Positions 1 to 5,629 of a stretch of DNA of 5,711 nucleotides are shown in pieces. Where the stretch lies: contig JAEZZZ010000020.1 in the NCBI GenBank assembly GCA_023418255.1, positions 1 to 5,711 on the forward strand, in the 5' to 3' direction. The position numbers and the translations under genes are program-made. Every line of letters begins with the position of its first letter. Within the stretch, counting starts at the first letter, position 1. Source of the DNA: Bacteroidota bacterium. Lineage in GTDB: Bacteria > Bacteroidota > Bacteroidia > Bacteroidales > Dysgonomonadaceae. The notes below the pieces were generated by a model. It was not told where the DNA came from, did no database searches, and was given only the letters and a program-made list of their open reading frames with translations.

Positions 1-492
1 ATTCCCTTGCCTTATTTTGTCTCGTTACTATTGAAGCTGATGAAAGGGAGAAATATAAACATTTATCCACTCGGGTCACAAATGAAATTCTGTGCCTAAT
101 TGGGATTTAATAAGCAGACCCTAAATATATCCAAGTTTTCTTATATCGAGTTCACGTTATTTCAATGAAAACACTCTTCATTTATATGAAACGATACAAA
201 ACAAGACATGTGATCACTACGATGGTTGTTTTTTTGCCTAGTTAATCCAAAATACACACAAATATGCTATCTTTGTGAACATAAATGCCGTTGACTGTTA
301 TCATAATTATAATTTTTATTATTAAACACTTGTGCCATAGAGCACCTTAATTGCAATTATAACTATTACGTCCTTGATTTTTATCGCTCAGCGTATAAAA
401 TTCAAACTTTTTTATGTAAATTTGAAAGTTTGAAAAATCGACAGAAATAAAGATATCAATAAAACAATATTCTATTTCAAAATTTTCACATC
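1..492. other. Gene-free leader upstream of the GH109 gene
   Basis: No credible gene is seen in this AT-rich stretch. It holds several exact dyads: an 8-bp palindrome GTGATCAC at 210-217, a small hairpin GTGC/GCAC at 332-345, a 12-bp palindrome TAATTGCAATTA at 348-359, and a 10-bp inverted repeat at 401-434 described separately. A second -7-like box, TATCTTTG, lies at 268-275 on the plus strand but has no TTG at the expected distance upstream. A frame open from base 1 to a TAA at 97-99 could be the tail of an upstream gene but is too short to claim. Confidence 0.6.
401..434 (+). promoter_or_regulatory. Probable GH109 promoter -7 box inside a 10-bp inverted repeat
   Basis: TAAATTTG at 417-424 fits the Bacteroidota -7 consensus TAnnTTTG. 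It sits in the 14-base spacer of a perfect inverted repeat, TTCAAACTTT (401-410) and AAAGTTTGAA (425-434). Transcription would start near 430, leaving a leader of roughly 60 bases before the ATG at 493. No good -33 TTG is visible, as expected for a promoter that needs an activator. A dimeric regulator bound to both arms would cover the -7 box. The box match is seen; the regulation is inferred. Confidence 0.5.
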
Positions 493-1908
493 ATGAACCA
501 GTTAAAAAATTTATGGATGATTGCGCTGATACTTTTTTTATCTGCTTGCAATTCAGGATCATCATCAAAACAAGCCGATAGCAAAAGCTATCTTATCAAG
601 ACAGAAATACCTAAGCGTCCGGCAGGACAAAAGCATGTGCTGGGACTAGCAACCCCTAAAATGGAAACAGTACGCGTGGGATTTATCGGATTAGGTATGC
701 GCGGACCGGGGGCCGTAGAACGTTTCACCCACATACCCGGCACACAAGTGACAGCACTATGCGACCTTCATGCCGACCGAGTAGAAAGAACTCAACAAAT
801 CCTCGACAAAGCCGGATGGCCACGAGCGGCCGAATATAGTGGCAGCGAGGAAGCGTGGAAAGAATTATGCGACCGCGACGACATCGATTTGGTATACATT
901 GTCACCGACTGGAAACGCCACGCCGAAATGATGCTCTACGCCATGGACAAAGGCAAGCATGTGGCGTGTGAAGTACCCGCGGCCATGACACTGGACGAAA
1001 TTTGGGCCGTTGTCAACAAAGCCGAAGAAAAACAGCTCCATTGCATGATGCTCGAAAACTGCGTGTATGACTTTTTTGAGCTAACCACACTCAACATGGC
1101 ACAGCAAGGACTTTTTGGTGAAATAATACACGCCGAAGGAGCCTATATTCACAACCTAGCTGATTTCTGGGACTACTACGAAGGCGACTGGCGCATGGAA
1201 TACAACAGAAAATTCCGCGGAGACGTCTACGCCACACACGGCATGGGACCGGCTTGCCAAGTGCTAGACATCCACCGTGGAGACAAAATGAACTACCTTG
1301 TGGCAATGGATACAAAGCCCGCGAACATCCCCGAATATTTGATTCAAAAAAGAAACATGTCGCCGAATAGTGCCTACCAATTTGCTAACGGACAACACAC
1401 GATGACAATGATTCGCACGGAAAAACAAAAAACCATACATATCCAACACGACGTAGCCTCTCCCCGCCCCTATAGCAGACTATATCAAGTGAGCGGAACA
1501 AAAGGCTTCGCTCAAAAATATCCCGTTTCGGGATACGCTCTCGAAGGAGAAGTGGTAGCCCAAGGAGTCCCCGACTTGGAAGACCTCAACTCGCATAGCT
1601 TTGTAAACGAAGAGGTTAAAGCACAATTGATGAAAAAATACAAACACCCCATTCATCAAGAACTGGAAGAGACAGCTAAAAAAGTGGGTGGACACGGCGG
1701 CATGGACTTCATCATGGATTATCGACTCATCTATTGCTTGCGCAATGGTTTGCCACTTGACATGGATGTGTACGACTTGGCAGAATGGTCGTGCTTAGCT
1801 CCATTGACTCAACTCTCGTTGGAGAATGGAAGTGCTCCGGTTGAAATCCCCGATTTCACTCGTGGTCACTGGAACGATGTAAAAGGGTATCGCCAAGCTC
1901 TGAAATAA
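493..1908 (+). CDS. GH109 alpha-N-acetylgalactosaminidase-type lipoprotein (Gfo/Idh/MocA fold)
   Basis: Family members remove terminal alpha-linked GalNAc by an NAD-dependent oxidation/elimination mechanism. Residues 1-19 form a lipoprotein signal (hydrophobic run, then lipobox LSAC with Cys19). The next residues, NSGSSSKQ, lack an acidic surface-export signal, so the protein is probably periplasmic. The Rossmann dinucleotide motif GFIGLGMRG is at 63-71. The usual Gfo/Idh/MocA EKP is replaced by EVP at 160-162, as I recall for GH109. THGMGP (His249) and GGHGGMDF (around His401) are other motifs I associate with the family, and the C-terminal part 426-463 (DVYDLAEWSCLAP, IPDFTRGHW) also fits. 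At 471 residues it looks full length. The ATG start gives a complete signal peptide. It is transcribed alone, away from the left edge, and ends at a strong terminator. GC content is visibly higher than in the hemerythrin operon. Other Gfo/Idh/MocA oxidoreductases are the alternative, but the combined motifs favour GH109. Confidence 0.92.
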   Translation: MNQLKNLWMIALILFLSACNSGSSSKQADSKSYLIKTEIPKRPAGQKHVLGLATPKMETVRVGFIGLGMRGPGAVERFTHIPGTQVTALCDLHADRVERTQQILDKAGWPRAAEYSGSEEAWKELCDRDDIDLVYIVTDWKRHAEMMLYAMDKGKHVACEVPAAMTLDEIWAVVNKAEEKQLHCMMLENCVYDFFELTTLNMAQQGLFGEIIHAEGAYIHNLADFWDYYEGDWRMEYNRKFRGDVYATHGMGPACQVLDIHRGDKMNYLVAMDTKPANIPEYLIQKRNMSPNSAYQFANGQHTMTMIRTEKQKTIHIQHDVASPRPYSRLYQVSGTKGFAQKYPVSGYALEGEVVAQGVPDLEDLNSHSFVNEEVKAQLMKKYKHPIHQELEETAKKVGGHGGMDFIMDYRLIYCLRNGLPLDMDVYDLAEWSCLAPLTQLSLENGSAPVEIPDFTRGHWNDVKGYRQALK

Positions 1909-1935
1909 TTACATACTTCATACACATAAAATTTG

Positions 1936-1979
1936 AAAACTGTTCGCCCGTAACAACATCGTGCGAACAGTTTTTTTTT
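1936..1979 (+). terminator. Intrinsic terminator of the GH109 gene
   Basis: A perfect 12-bp stem pairs AAAACTGTTCGC (1936-1947) with GCGAACAGTTTT (1963-1974) across a 15-base loop. The T run extends to 1979. It begins 27 bases after the GH109 stop codon and ends that transcript. Confidence 0.93.
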
Positions 1980-2005
1980 ACGCCTAAGCTTTTCTACTAT
2001 CATGC

Positions 2006-2053
2006 AAAAAAGACAAAAACAAAACCCGCGCATTTCAAACAATGAACGGGTTT
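2006..2053 (-). terminator. Intrinsic terminator on the minus strand
   Basis: Read on the minus strand, AAACCCG (2053-2047) pairs with CGGGTTT (2028-2022). Inside, CATT and AATG can pair across the loop GTTTGA. A T-rich tract broken by single G and C residues follows down to about 2006. No recognisable gene ends just before it, so it implies a transcript arriving from the right. The plus-strand side is followed by CCCTTTT and is a poorer terminator. Confidence 0.68.
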
Positions 2054-2363
2054 CCCTTTTAAAAACACAATTATCATTAATGGCTTATGTTGAGATTAAG
2101 CCTCTGCAGTACTTTAAAATATCCACAGAGGTGTACATAATAGTAGCCCTATGTACCCGTTCGGTCGCTGAACAAATAGGCGTCAAACATTCATATTGGC
2201 CACTTATCTTTTCATATCCCGAACCAATGATTCTATCCTCTCTTCAATTTAATGAAAGTAAAAAATATCGGTGAGGTGTTTTACCTGTTTTCTTATATAA
2301 AAGAGATTCTCTAAAATCATCTTTGAAAAATATTCAGGTGAATCATTTTCTCATTTTTATTTC
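2006..2363 (-). ncRNA. Candidate structured RNA with its own promoter and terminator
   Basis: Between a minus-strand promoter (2370-2400) and a minus-strand intrinsic terminator (2006-2053) lies about 350 bases with no convincing gene. It contains a series of exact inverted repeats: GGCTTA/TAAGCC (2082-2087, 2097-2102), CCTCTG/CAGAGG (2101-2106, 2126-2131), GTACATA/TATGTAC (2133-2139, 2150-2156), GTTC/GAAC (2159-2162, 2170-2173), ATTGG/CCAAT (2195-2199, 2224-2228), AGAGA/TCTCT (2302-2312) and ACCTG/CAGGT (2283-2287, 2335-2339). ATAGG/CCTAT could pair in competition with the GTACATA stem. The only in-transcript frame of note is a 23-codon one at 2249-2320 (ATG ATT TTA GAG...), which has no Shine-Dalgarno. 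I do not recognise 6S, tmRNA, RNase P or SRP RNA. Short stems are common by chance in AT-rich DNA, so the case rests on promoter, stem series and terminator together. A small-protein mRNA or a long 3' end of the upstream operon are the alternatives. Confidence 0.42.
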
Positions 2364-2369
2364 ACAATG

Positions 2370-2400
2370 CAAAGATAGGGTGTAAATTATGGCAAAACAA
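2370..2400 (-). promoter_or_regulatory. Bacteroidota-type promoter reading left, not attached to a recognised gene
   Basis: On the minus strand TTG (2400-2398) is followed after 20 bases by TATCTTTG (2377-2370), an exact match to TAnnTTTG at accepted spacing. It is the only promoter in the window with both boxes. Transcription would begin near 2363. It lies downstream of the LuxR-type gene, so it does not serve that operon. Confidence 0.6.
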
Positions 2401-2448
2401 TCCCTAAAAATAGGGATTTTATATTCAGAAAATCATTAAAAATAATGA
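2399..2448 (-). terminator. Two tandem hairpins after the LuxR-type gene, probable operon terminator
   Basis: Just past the TAG stop at 2458-2456, the minus strand has TCATTA/TAATGA (2448-2443, 2438-2433), then an 8-bp stem AATCCCTA/TAGGGATT (2418-2411, 2406-2399). Both loops are TTTT. The first hairpin is followed by TTTTC and the second by GTTTTG, so the T runs are short and termination may be partial. The second stem overlaps the TTG of the neighbouring promoter, so it could equally be an operator for it. Confidence 0.5.
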
Positions 2449-2455
2449 GATGAGG

Positions 2456-3055
2456 CTACGAAAAGTCCTCAATAGCCACAATATTCTTAGAAATAGCATA
2501 AATAGTGAGTCCCGATTGACTACGAATTCCGGTCTTGATCGTAATGTTTTTCCTATGGGTTACCACCGTATGAATGCTTATGTTGAGCGAGTCGGCAATC
2601 TCTTTGTTGGAATTGCCACAGATCAGAAGTCGCAACACTTCTGTCTCGCGTTCGGAAAGGGTTTCGTCTTCTTCGTCAGAATCGATAATGTGTGCGTTTT
2701 TTATCATGCGACAAATGCCGGACAAAATCTGTTCTTGCGAGTCGTAGATGCTATAGGTGGCATGGTATATACTTTGCAATTCCTTATCAATCAGGGAAGT
2801 GATGATGCCAACAAACAAAACATTCGGGAATTGTTTATGTATTCTTTTAATTTCTCTACTCCTATTCTGTAAGCACTGAGGGCTGATAATAGCCACATCA
2901 ACCTTTTTCTCATTAATGGTGGTAATCAATTCGTTAAGCGAATCAACCCGAATGATGGAACATTGGGCTGACGAGTTGAAAAAAGTGGCATGAAGTCCTT
3001 CGTATATTATGTCCGAAGTCTCAACAACAGCTATATTAAAACGACAATTGCACAT
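2456..3055 (-). CDS. LuxR-type regulator with a degenerate receiver domain
   Basis: This 199-residue protein has the layout of a NarL/FixJ response regulator. Residues about 6-118 look like a receiver fold, and 132-190 form a LuxR-type helix-turn-helix (LSERETEVLRLL at 133-144, then KEIADSLNIS and TVVTHRKNI). The receiver lacks key residues: the acidic pair after strand 1 is replaced by VET (11-13), and the strand-3 segment VDVAIISPQ (52-60) has Ser where the phosphoacceptor Asp is expected. Control by phosphorylation is therefore unlikely, and no histidine kinase is nearby. Cysteines at 2, 4, 32, 61 and 115 could serve a redox role, but this is speculation. The ATG directly follows the TAA of the hemerythrin gene, indicating translational coupling. 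The likely role is control of genes linked to the stress sensed or relieved by that partner. The targets are unknown. Confidence 0.85.
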   Translation of the reverse strand: MCNCRFNIAVVETSDIIYEGLHATFFNSSAQCSIIRVDSLNELITTINEKKVDVAIISPQCLQNRSREIKRIHKQFPNVLFVGIITSLIDKELQSIYHATYSIYDSQEQILSGICRMIKNAHIIDSDEEDETLSERETEVLRLLICGNSNKEIADSLNISIHTVVTHRKNITIKTGIRSQSGLTIYAISKNIVAIEDFS

Positions 3056-3760
3056 TTAAACATCCTTTTCTATTACATAGCCGGCCGGGATAAGGATAGA
3101 GTCTTCTATAAGAGAATGAATGTAAAGATCAAATTCGAGTTCAAAAAGAGACAGCAGCAGTTTTCGTTTCAAATTCAGATCGTCTTCAATTTTTATATGT
3201 TTCAGCAATAATTTCTTTAAATCGGCCAGTTTCAGTTCGATATCCGTATGGTGTTTGCTATACTCTTTGGCGGAATAGGCATCGGAGATGACATATTGAT
3301 TTCGTGTAATCAAATCGATGAAGTATGGAAACGCGATGTTGTCTTCGTAATCCAAATGTTCCATTACTTCTTGAAAATATTCATCAAAAAAACGTTCGAG
3401 AAGCGCTATTTCTTTCTCGGGATGATTCTCTTTCAATTGGTTGATGTATGAGCGTAGTTGCGGATATTTATCCGATCGATAATAATTGTGACTGTTTTTT
3501 AAAAAATCGATCACATTCAACACTTCATTTTTTGAAAGCTCGGGACTCTCCTTTATTTTGAATCCGTTATATAAATTGGCAATATTGATAAAGAGATTTT
3601 CACTAATCTCATAATGCTCACATAGTTGAGAAACCGTCAAATCACTAACATTAAAATCGATATTGAAATGCTGCATCATCAATAGCAGTAGCGGATTTGA
3701 TTCAATCAAATCTACCATCTTCATGTAGGGTTTAATGATCGTTTTTGCAGAATGATACAT
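3056..3760 (-). CDS. Hemerythrin-domain protein, RIC/ScdA-like
   Basis: This 234-residue cytoplasmic protein has an N-terminal region (about 12-65) resembling the ScdA_N/DUF542 domain and a C-terminal four-helix hemerythrin domain (about 83-225). Likely diiron ligands are His91, His135 and Glu139 (EHLDYED), His170 or His171 (KHHTD), and His215 and Glu219 (HSLIED). This is the full set, with spacing close to that I recall for E. coli YtfE (RIC). Family members deal with nitric oxide or peroxide damage or iron-sulfur repair; that role is inferred here. The position usually occupied by the CC pair of ScdA_N proteins reads NIDFNVSD (33-40), without cysteine. The start has AGAGG eight bases upstream of the ATG and a -7 box close by. 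It is first in an operon with the LuxR-type regulator. The gene is AT-rich compared with the flanking glycosidases. A divergent Bacteroidota subgroup of unknown sensing function is the alternative to a repair protein. Confidence 0.86.
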   Translation of the reverse strand: MYHSAKTIIKPYMKMVDLIESNPLLLLMMQHFNIDFNVSDLTVSQLCEHYEISENLFINIANLYNGFKIKESPELSKNEVLNVIDFLKNSHNYYRSDKYPQLRSYINQLKENHPEKEIALLERFFDEYFQEVMEHLDYEDNIAFPYFIDLITRNQYVISDAYSAKEYSKHHTDIELKLADLKKLLLKHIKIEDDLNLKRKLLLSLFELEFDLYIHSLIEDSILIPAGYVIEKDV

Positions 3761-3784
3761 ACGCTTAACCTCTTTATTGACTCA

Positions 3785-3792
3785 CAAAGGTA
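3785..3792 (-). promoter_or_regulatory. -7 box for the hemerythrin/LuxR operon
   Basis: TACCTTTG on the minus strand (3792-3785) matches TAnnTTTG and lies 24 bases before the ATG. Transcription would begin near 3779 with a leader of about 20 bases that includes the AGAGG ribosome site. The -33 region is only a T run with no TTG. Confidence 0.55.
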
Positions 3793-3840
3793 ATAAAAAT
3801 ACTTTTTGTCCGAAAAAAACGACGCGATTATTTAATTTGT

Positions 3841-3895
3841 CGGCATGCCGTAAACCTGAGGCCGAAACATTCTTTTTTTGCGAACCTTAGCGGTT
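3841..3895. repeat. Palindromes beside the tandem array
   Basis: CGGCATGCCG (3841-3850) is a perfect 10-bp palindrome. AACC-TTAGC-GGTT (3883-3895) can form a hairpin and looks like a worn copy of the adjacent repeat core, whose full units carry AACCT-CAGC-AGGTT. These lie between the operon promoter and the array. No function is known. Confidence 0.45.
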
Positions 3896-3910
3896 ATCTC
3901 CCGAGAGCCT

Positions 3911-3930
3911 AAAAAACCTCAGCAGGTTTT
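3911..3930 (-). terminator. Terminator-like end of the repeat array, downstream of GH27
   Basis: On the minus strand the last repeat reads AAAACCT-GCTG-AGGTTTT followed by two more T, giving a 7-bp stem with a six-T tail. It is the only unit with this T run; the others continue into CGCCC or CACCC. It is the most likely end for the GH27 transcript, although the stem is weak in GC. Confidence 0.45.
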
Positions 3931-4039
3931 GGGTGAAATCTCAGTAGGTTTTGAGTGAAACCTCAGCAGGTTTTGGGTGAAACCTCAGTAGGTTTTGGGC
4001 GAAACCTCAGCAGGTTTTGGGCGAAACCTCAGCAGGTTT
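3917..4039. repeat. 22-bp tandem repeat array, 5.6 copies, hairpin-forming
   Basis: Units start at 3917, 3939, 3961, 3983, 4005 and 4027 (the last cut to 13 bases). Each has CCTCAGCAGG, then TTTTGGGTGAAA. Joined units create AAACCT-CAGC-AGGTTT, a 6-bp stem with a 4-base loop. Differences among units are all transitions: C/T at the end of the loop (CAGC or CAGT), T/C in GGGT/GGGC, one GAGT, and one TCT for CCT that still allows a G-U pair on the plus-strand RNA. On the minus strand each AGGTTT could also pair with the next AAACCT, so two folding registers exist. The array sits in the 3' region of GH27, starting 28 bases after its stop codon. It is not a CRISPR array, because there are no unique spacers. 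Confidence 0.93.
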
Positions 4040-4067
4040 CTGTTTCTTAAACCAATGGACATACCGT

Positions 4068-5345
4068 TCACGAATTCTCTGCCACACATTCTACCACCCT
4101 CGGGGCTTTATATTGAAAAATGTTATATGGCAGGGCGGTTCCCGAAATCTCGAGCACCACTACTCCATGGGGTGGCACTTCACGAGAGATGTTCACGTCA
4201 AACGATGTGTCAAAAGTCTCTTTTGTCCACAAATCTTTGATGGTGTATCCTTTAACGGAGTTCAGACCGGCTGCGTCTACACAGAATTCGATACGCTGTG
4301 GCTCGTTGGCTCGGTTGAGCAACGCCACGGCAACACGTCCGCTCATGGTTGACTGAAGGGGCTTGCCCCAAACCTCGATGTCGCCATTATCCACAAGACG
4401 TCGCGCTTGATACACAAACGGACTTTGATTTATGGCAATCATATCTTCGTTGGTCACAATTTTCAACGTTTCTTCCGACATAGTGGTGAGGTCGTTCCCT
4501 AAAAGCAGCGGCGAATGCATCATGCACCACATCGAAAAATGTGTTTTATCCTCTTCATAGGTCATTCCCCTGCCTACCTGCAGCATGTCCATGTCGTTGT
4601 AGTGCCCCGAAGAGGCGTACATCCACAAGTCGGCATTCAAATCGATGATGGCGAGGATGGATTCGAACTTGTTGCTTATATCTCCTGAAATTCGCCACGA
4701 GTCGGCAACTTGTGTCACCCACTTTCCGGGAAATTTCCATCGACACACATTATATATTATGGATGGCTTTATCTCGCGTGCCATGTTCCCGATTTGGGTG
4801 TATCGTGTCTGCTCATCCAAGCCCATCCATTGACCACCACACCAGTCAACTTTTATAAAGTCGTAGTCCCACTCTTTGAGGTAAAGCGTCAAGTCTTGTC
4901 GTTCGTGCCCATAAAGTCCCATTCCCACGCCAATGGTGTCTTTATCCCAATAGGAGGCGCAGGTGTTGAGGCCGGCGTCGGAATATATTCCCGCTTTCAA
5001 TCCTTTGGAGTGAATGTAGTCGGATAAGGCCTTCATGCCATGCGGAAAACGCTTGGGATGCGCAATAATGTTTCCGTTTTCGTCTCGACCACCAAAAAAG
5101 CCATCATCTGTGTTGATAAATTGATAGCCTGCCTTGTGCAATCCGCGCTCTATCATTGCATCGGCTTGTGCTTTTATGATGTCTTCGTTGATATCTACGC
5201 GGTAATTGTTCCAGCTTGCCCATCCCATCATGGGGGGCACATGGTTTGATAGGTTCGTTTTTTCGTTTGTTTTGTTCGCGTTGTTTGTACACGCGACAAA
5301 TGTCATACAAAAGAAAAAGTATAAAAATGCTTTTTTATGTGTCAT
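4068..5345 (-). CDS. GH27 alpha-galactosidase lipoprotein
   Basis: The enzyme hydrolyses terminal alpha-galactose with retention of configuration. Residues 1-19 are a lipoprotein signal ending FVAC (Cys19); the following TNNANKT has no acidic surface-export motif, so a periplasmic location is likely. The mature barrel begins PPMMGWASWNNY (37-48). Asp80-Asp81 (NTDDGF) fit the substrate-binding pair. The nucleophile should be Asp167 (KVDWCGG) and the acid/base Asp222 (SWRISGD). HYNDMDMLQVG (248-258) and WCMMHSPLLLGNDL (273-286) are further family motifs. A C-terminal beta domain follows from about 310. At 425 residues it is complete. After PPHGVVVLEI (391-400) it runs on for 25 residues, the last dozen (APRVVECVAENS) perhaps read-through past an older stop. 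It is a single gene with its own promoter, ending beside the repeat array. GH27 also contains alpha-N-acetylgalactosaminidases, so the precise substrate is not certain. Confidence 0.93.
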   Translation of the reverse strand: MTHKKAFLYFFFCMTFVACTNNANKTNEKTNLSNHVPPMMGWASWNNYRVDINEDIIKAQADAMIERGLHKAGYQFINTDDGFFGGRDENGNIIAHPKRFPHGMKALSDYIHSKGLKAGIYSDAGLNTCASYWDKDTIGVGMGLYGHERQDLTLYLKEWDYDFIKVDWCGGQWMGLDEQTRYTQIGNMAREIKPSIIYNVCRWKFPGKWVTQVADSWRISGDISNKFESILAIIDLNADLWMYASSGHYNDMDMLQVGRGMTYEEDKTHFSMWCMMHSPLLLGNDLTTMSEETLKIVTNEDMIAINQSPFVYQARRLVDNGDIEVWGKPLQSTMSGRVAVALLNRANEPQRIEFCVDAAGLNSVKGYTIKDLWTKETFDTSFDVNISREVPPHGVVVLEISGTALPYNIFQYKAPRVVECVAENS

Positions 5346-5403
5346 GTTGTTTATTGTTTTAATTTATTCATCTCTTTTTCTAACTTCGTTGTCTAATAGC
5401 ATT

Positions 5404-5411
5404 CAAAGTTA
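5404..5411 (-). promoter_or_regulatory. -7 box for the GH27 gene
   Basis: TAACTTTG on the minus strand (5411-5404) is an exact TAnnTTTG. It gives a start near 5397 and a leader of about 50 bases before the ATG at 5345. About 16-20 bases upstream there is only a T run ending in C, not a TTG. There is no Shine-Dalgarno before the ATG; the leader is A-rich, as is usual in this phylum. Confidence 0.55.
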
Positions 5412-5436
5412 GGCATAAAATCAATGAAAAAGAATT

Positions 5437-5592
5437 TTATTCTAATTGGGATAAATCCGGTTCAAACACTTTAAAACTTTTTATATCAGGAACGCCGACA
5501 CTTTCATCGATGATTAAGCGCAACGCGTTTTCCGGCTTTTGTTTTTTTGAACAGTGAGCGGGGAGGCTCTCCACAACTATATTCAAAATCAT
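5437..5592 (-). pseudogene. 51-codon frame, possible C-terminal remnant of an F5/8-type (discoidin) domain glycosidase
   Basis: An ATG at 5592-5590 opens a frame to the TAA at 5439-5437; an in-frame TAG lies 12 bases upstream of the ATG. The last 30 residues read like real protein: NALRLIIDESVGVPDIKSF is followed by KVFEPDLSQLE. The pattern LRLxIxxSxxxPxIxxFxVFEP resembles the closing strands of discoidin-type domains, such as those ending many GH29 alpha-L-fucosidases. The first 19 residues (MILNIVVESLPAHCSKKQK) show no such likeness. It could be the tail of a deleted gene whose front was lost near 5535-5592, or a genuine small protein. No clear -7 box lies upstream; TAATTTTTG (5630-5622) has one base too many. 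The family assignment is recalled from pattern, not searched. Confidence 0.4.
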
Positions 5593-5629
5593 TGCTGTCC
5601 GCTAAACCTTTTTTTCGTCAGCAAAAATT

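Noticed and set aside
1..99. Frame open from the left edge to a TAA at 97-99, possibly the end of an upstream gene
   Set aside because: Thirty-two open codons are expected often by chance across six frames, the peptide is not recognisable, and no terminator follows.
210..217. CRP-like site at the GTGATCAC palindrome
   Set aside because: It lacks the TGTGA-N6-TCACA spacing and lies about 280 bases from the gene; it is only a short palindrome.
2002..2274. Plus-strand 90-codon frame between the GH109 terminator and the LuxR-type gene
   Set aside because: Its first codons run through the hairpin at 2022-2053, it has no promoter or ribosome site, the peptide matches no family I know, and it lies antisense to the better-supported minus-strand transcript.
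2006..2363. Assignment of the structured region to 6S RNA, tmRNA, RNase P RNA or SRP RNA
   Set aside because: None of the conserved sequence blocks I know for those RNAs could be found on either strand.
2450..2872. Plus-strand 140-codon frame
   Set aside because: It is wholly antisense to the LuxR-type gene, whose helix-turn-helix motifs settle the coding strand.
3917..4039. CRISPR array
   Set aside because: Units are contiguous 22-mers with no unique spacers and no cas genes nearby.
3995..4352. Two plus-strand frames that begin with the same peptide MGETSAGF, 22 bases apart
   Set aside because: They start at TTG codons inside the tandem repeat, which explains the identical beginnings, and then run antisense through the GH27 coding region.
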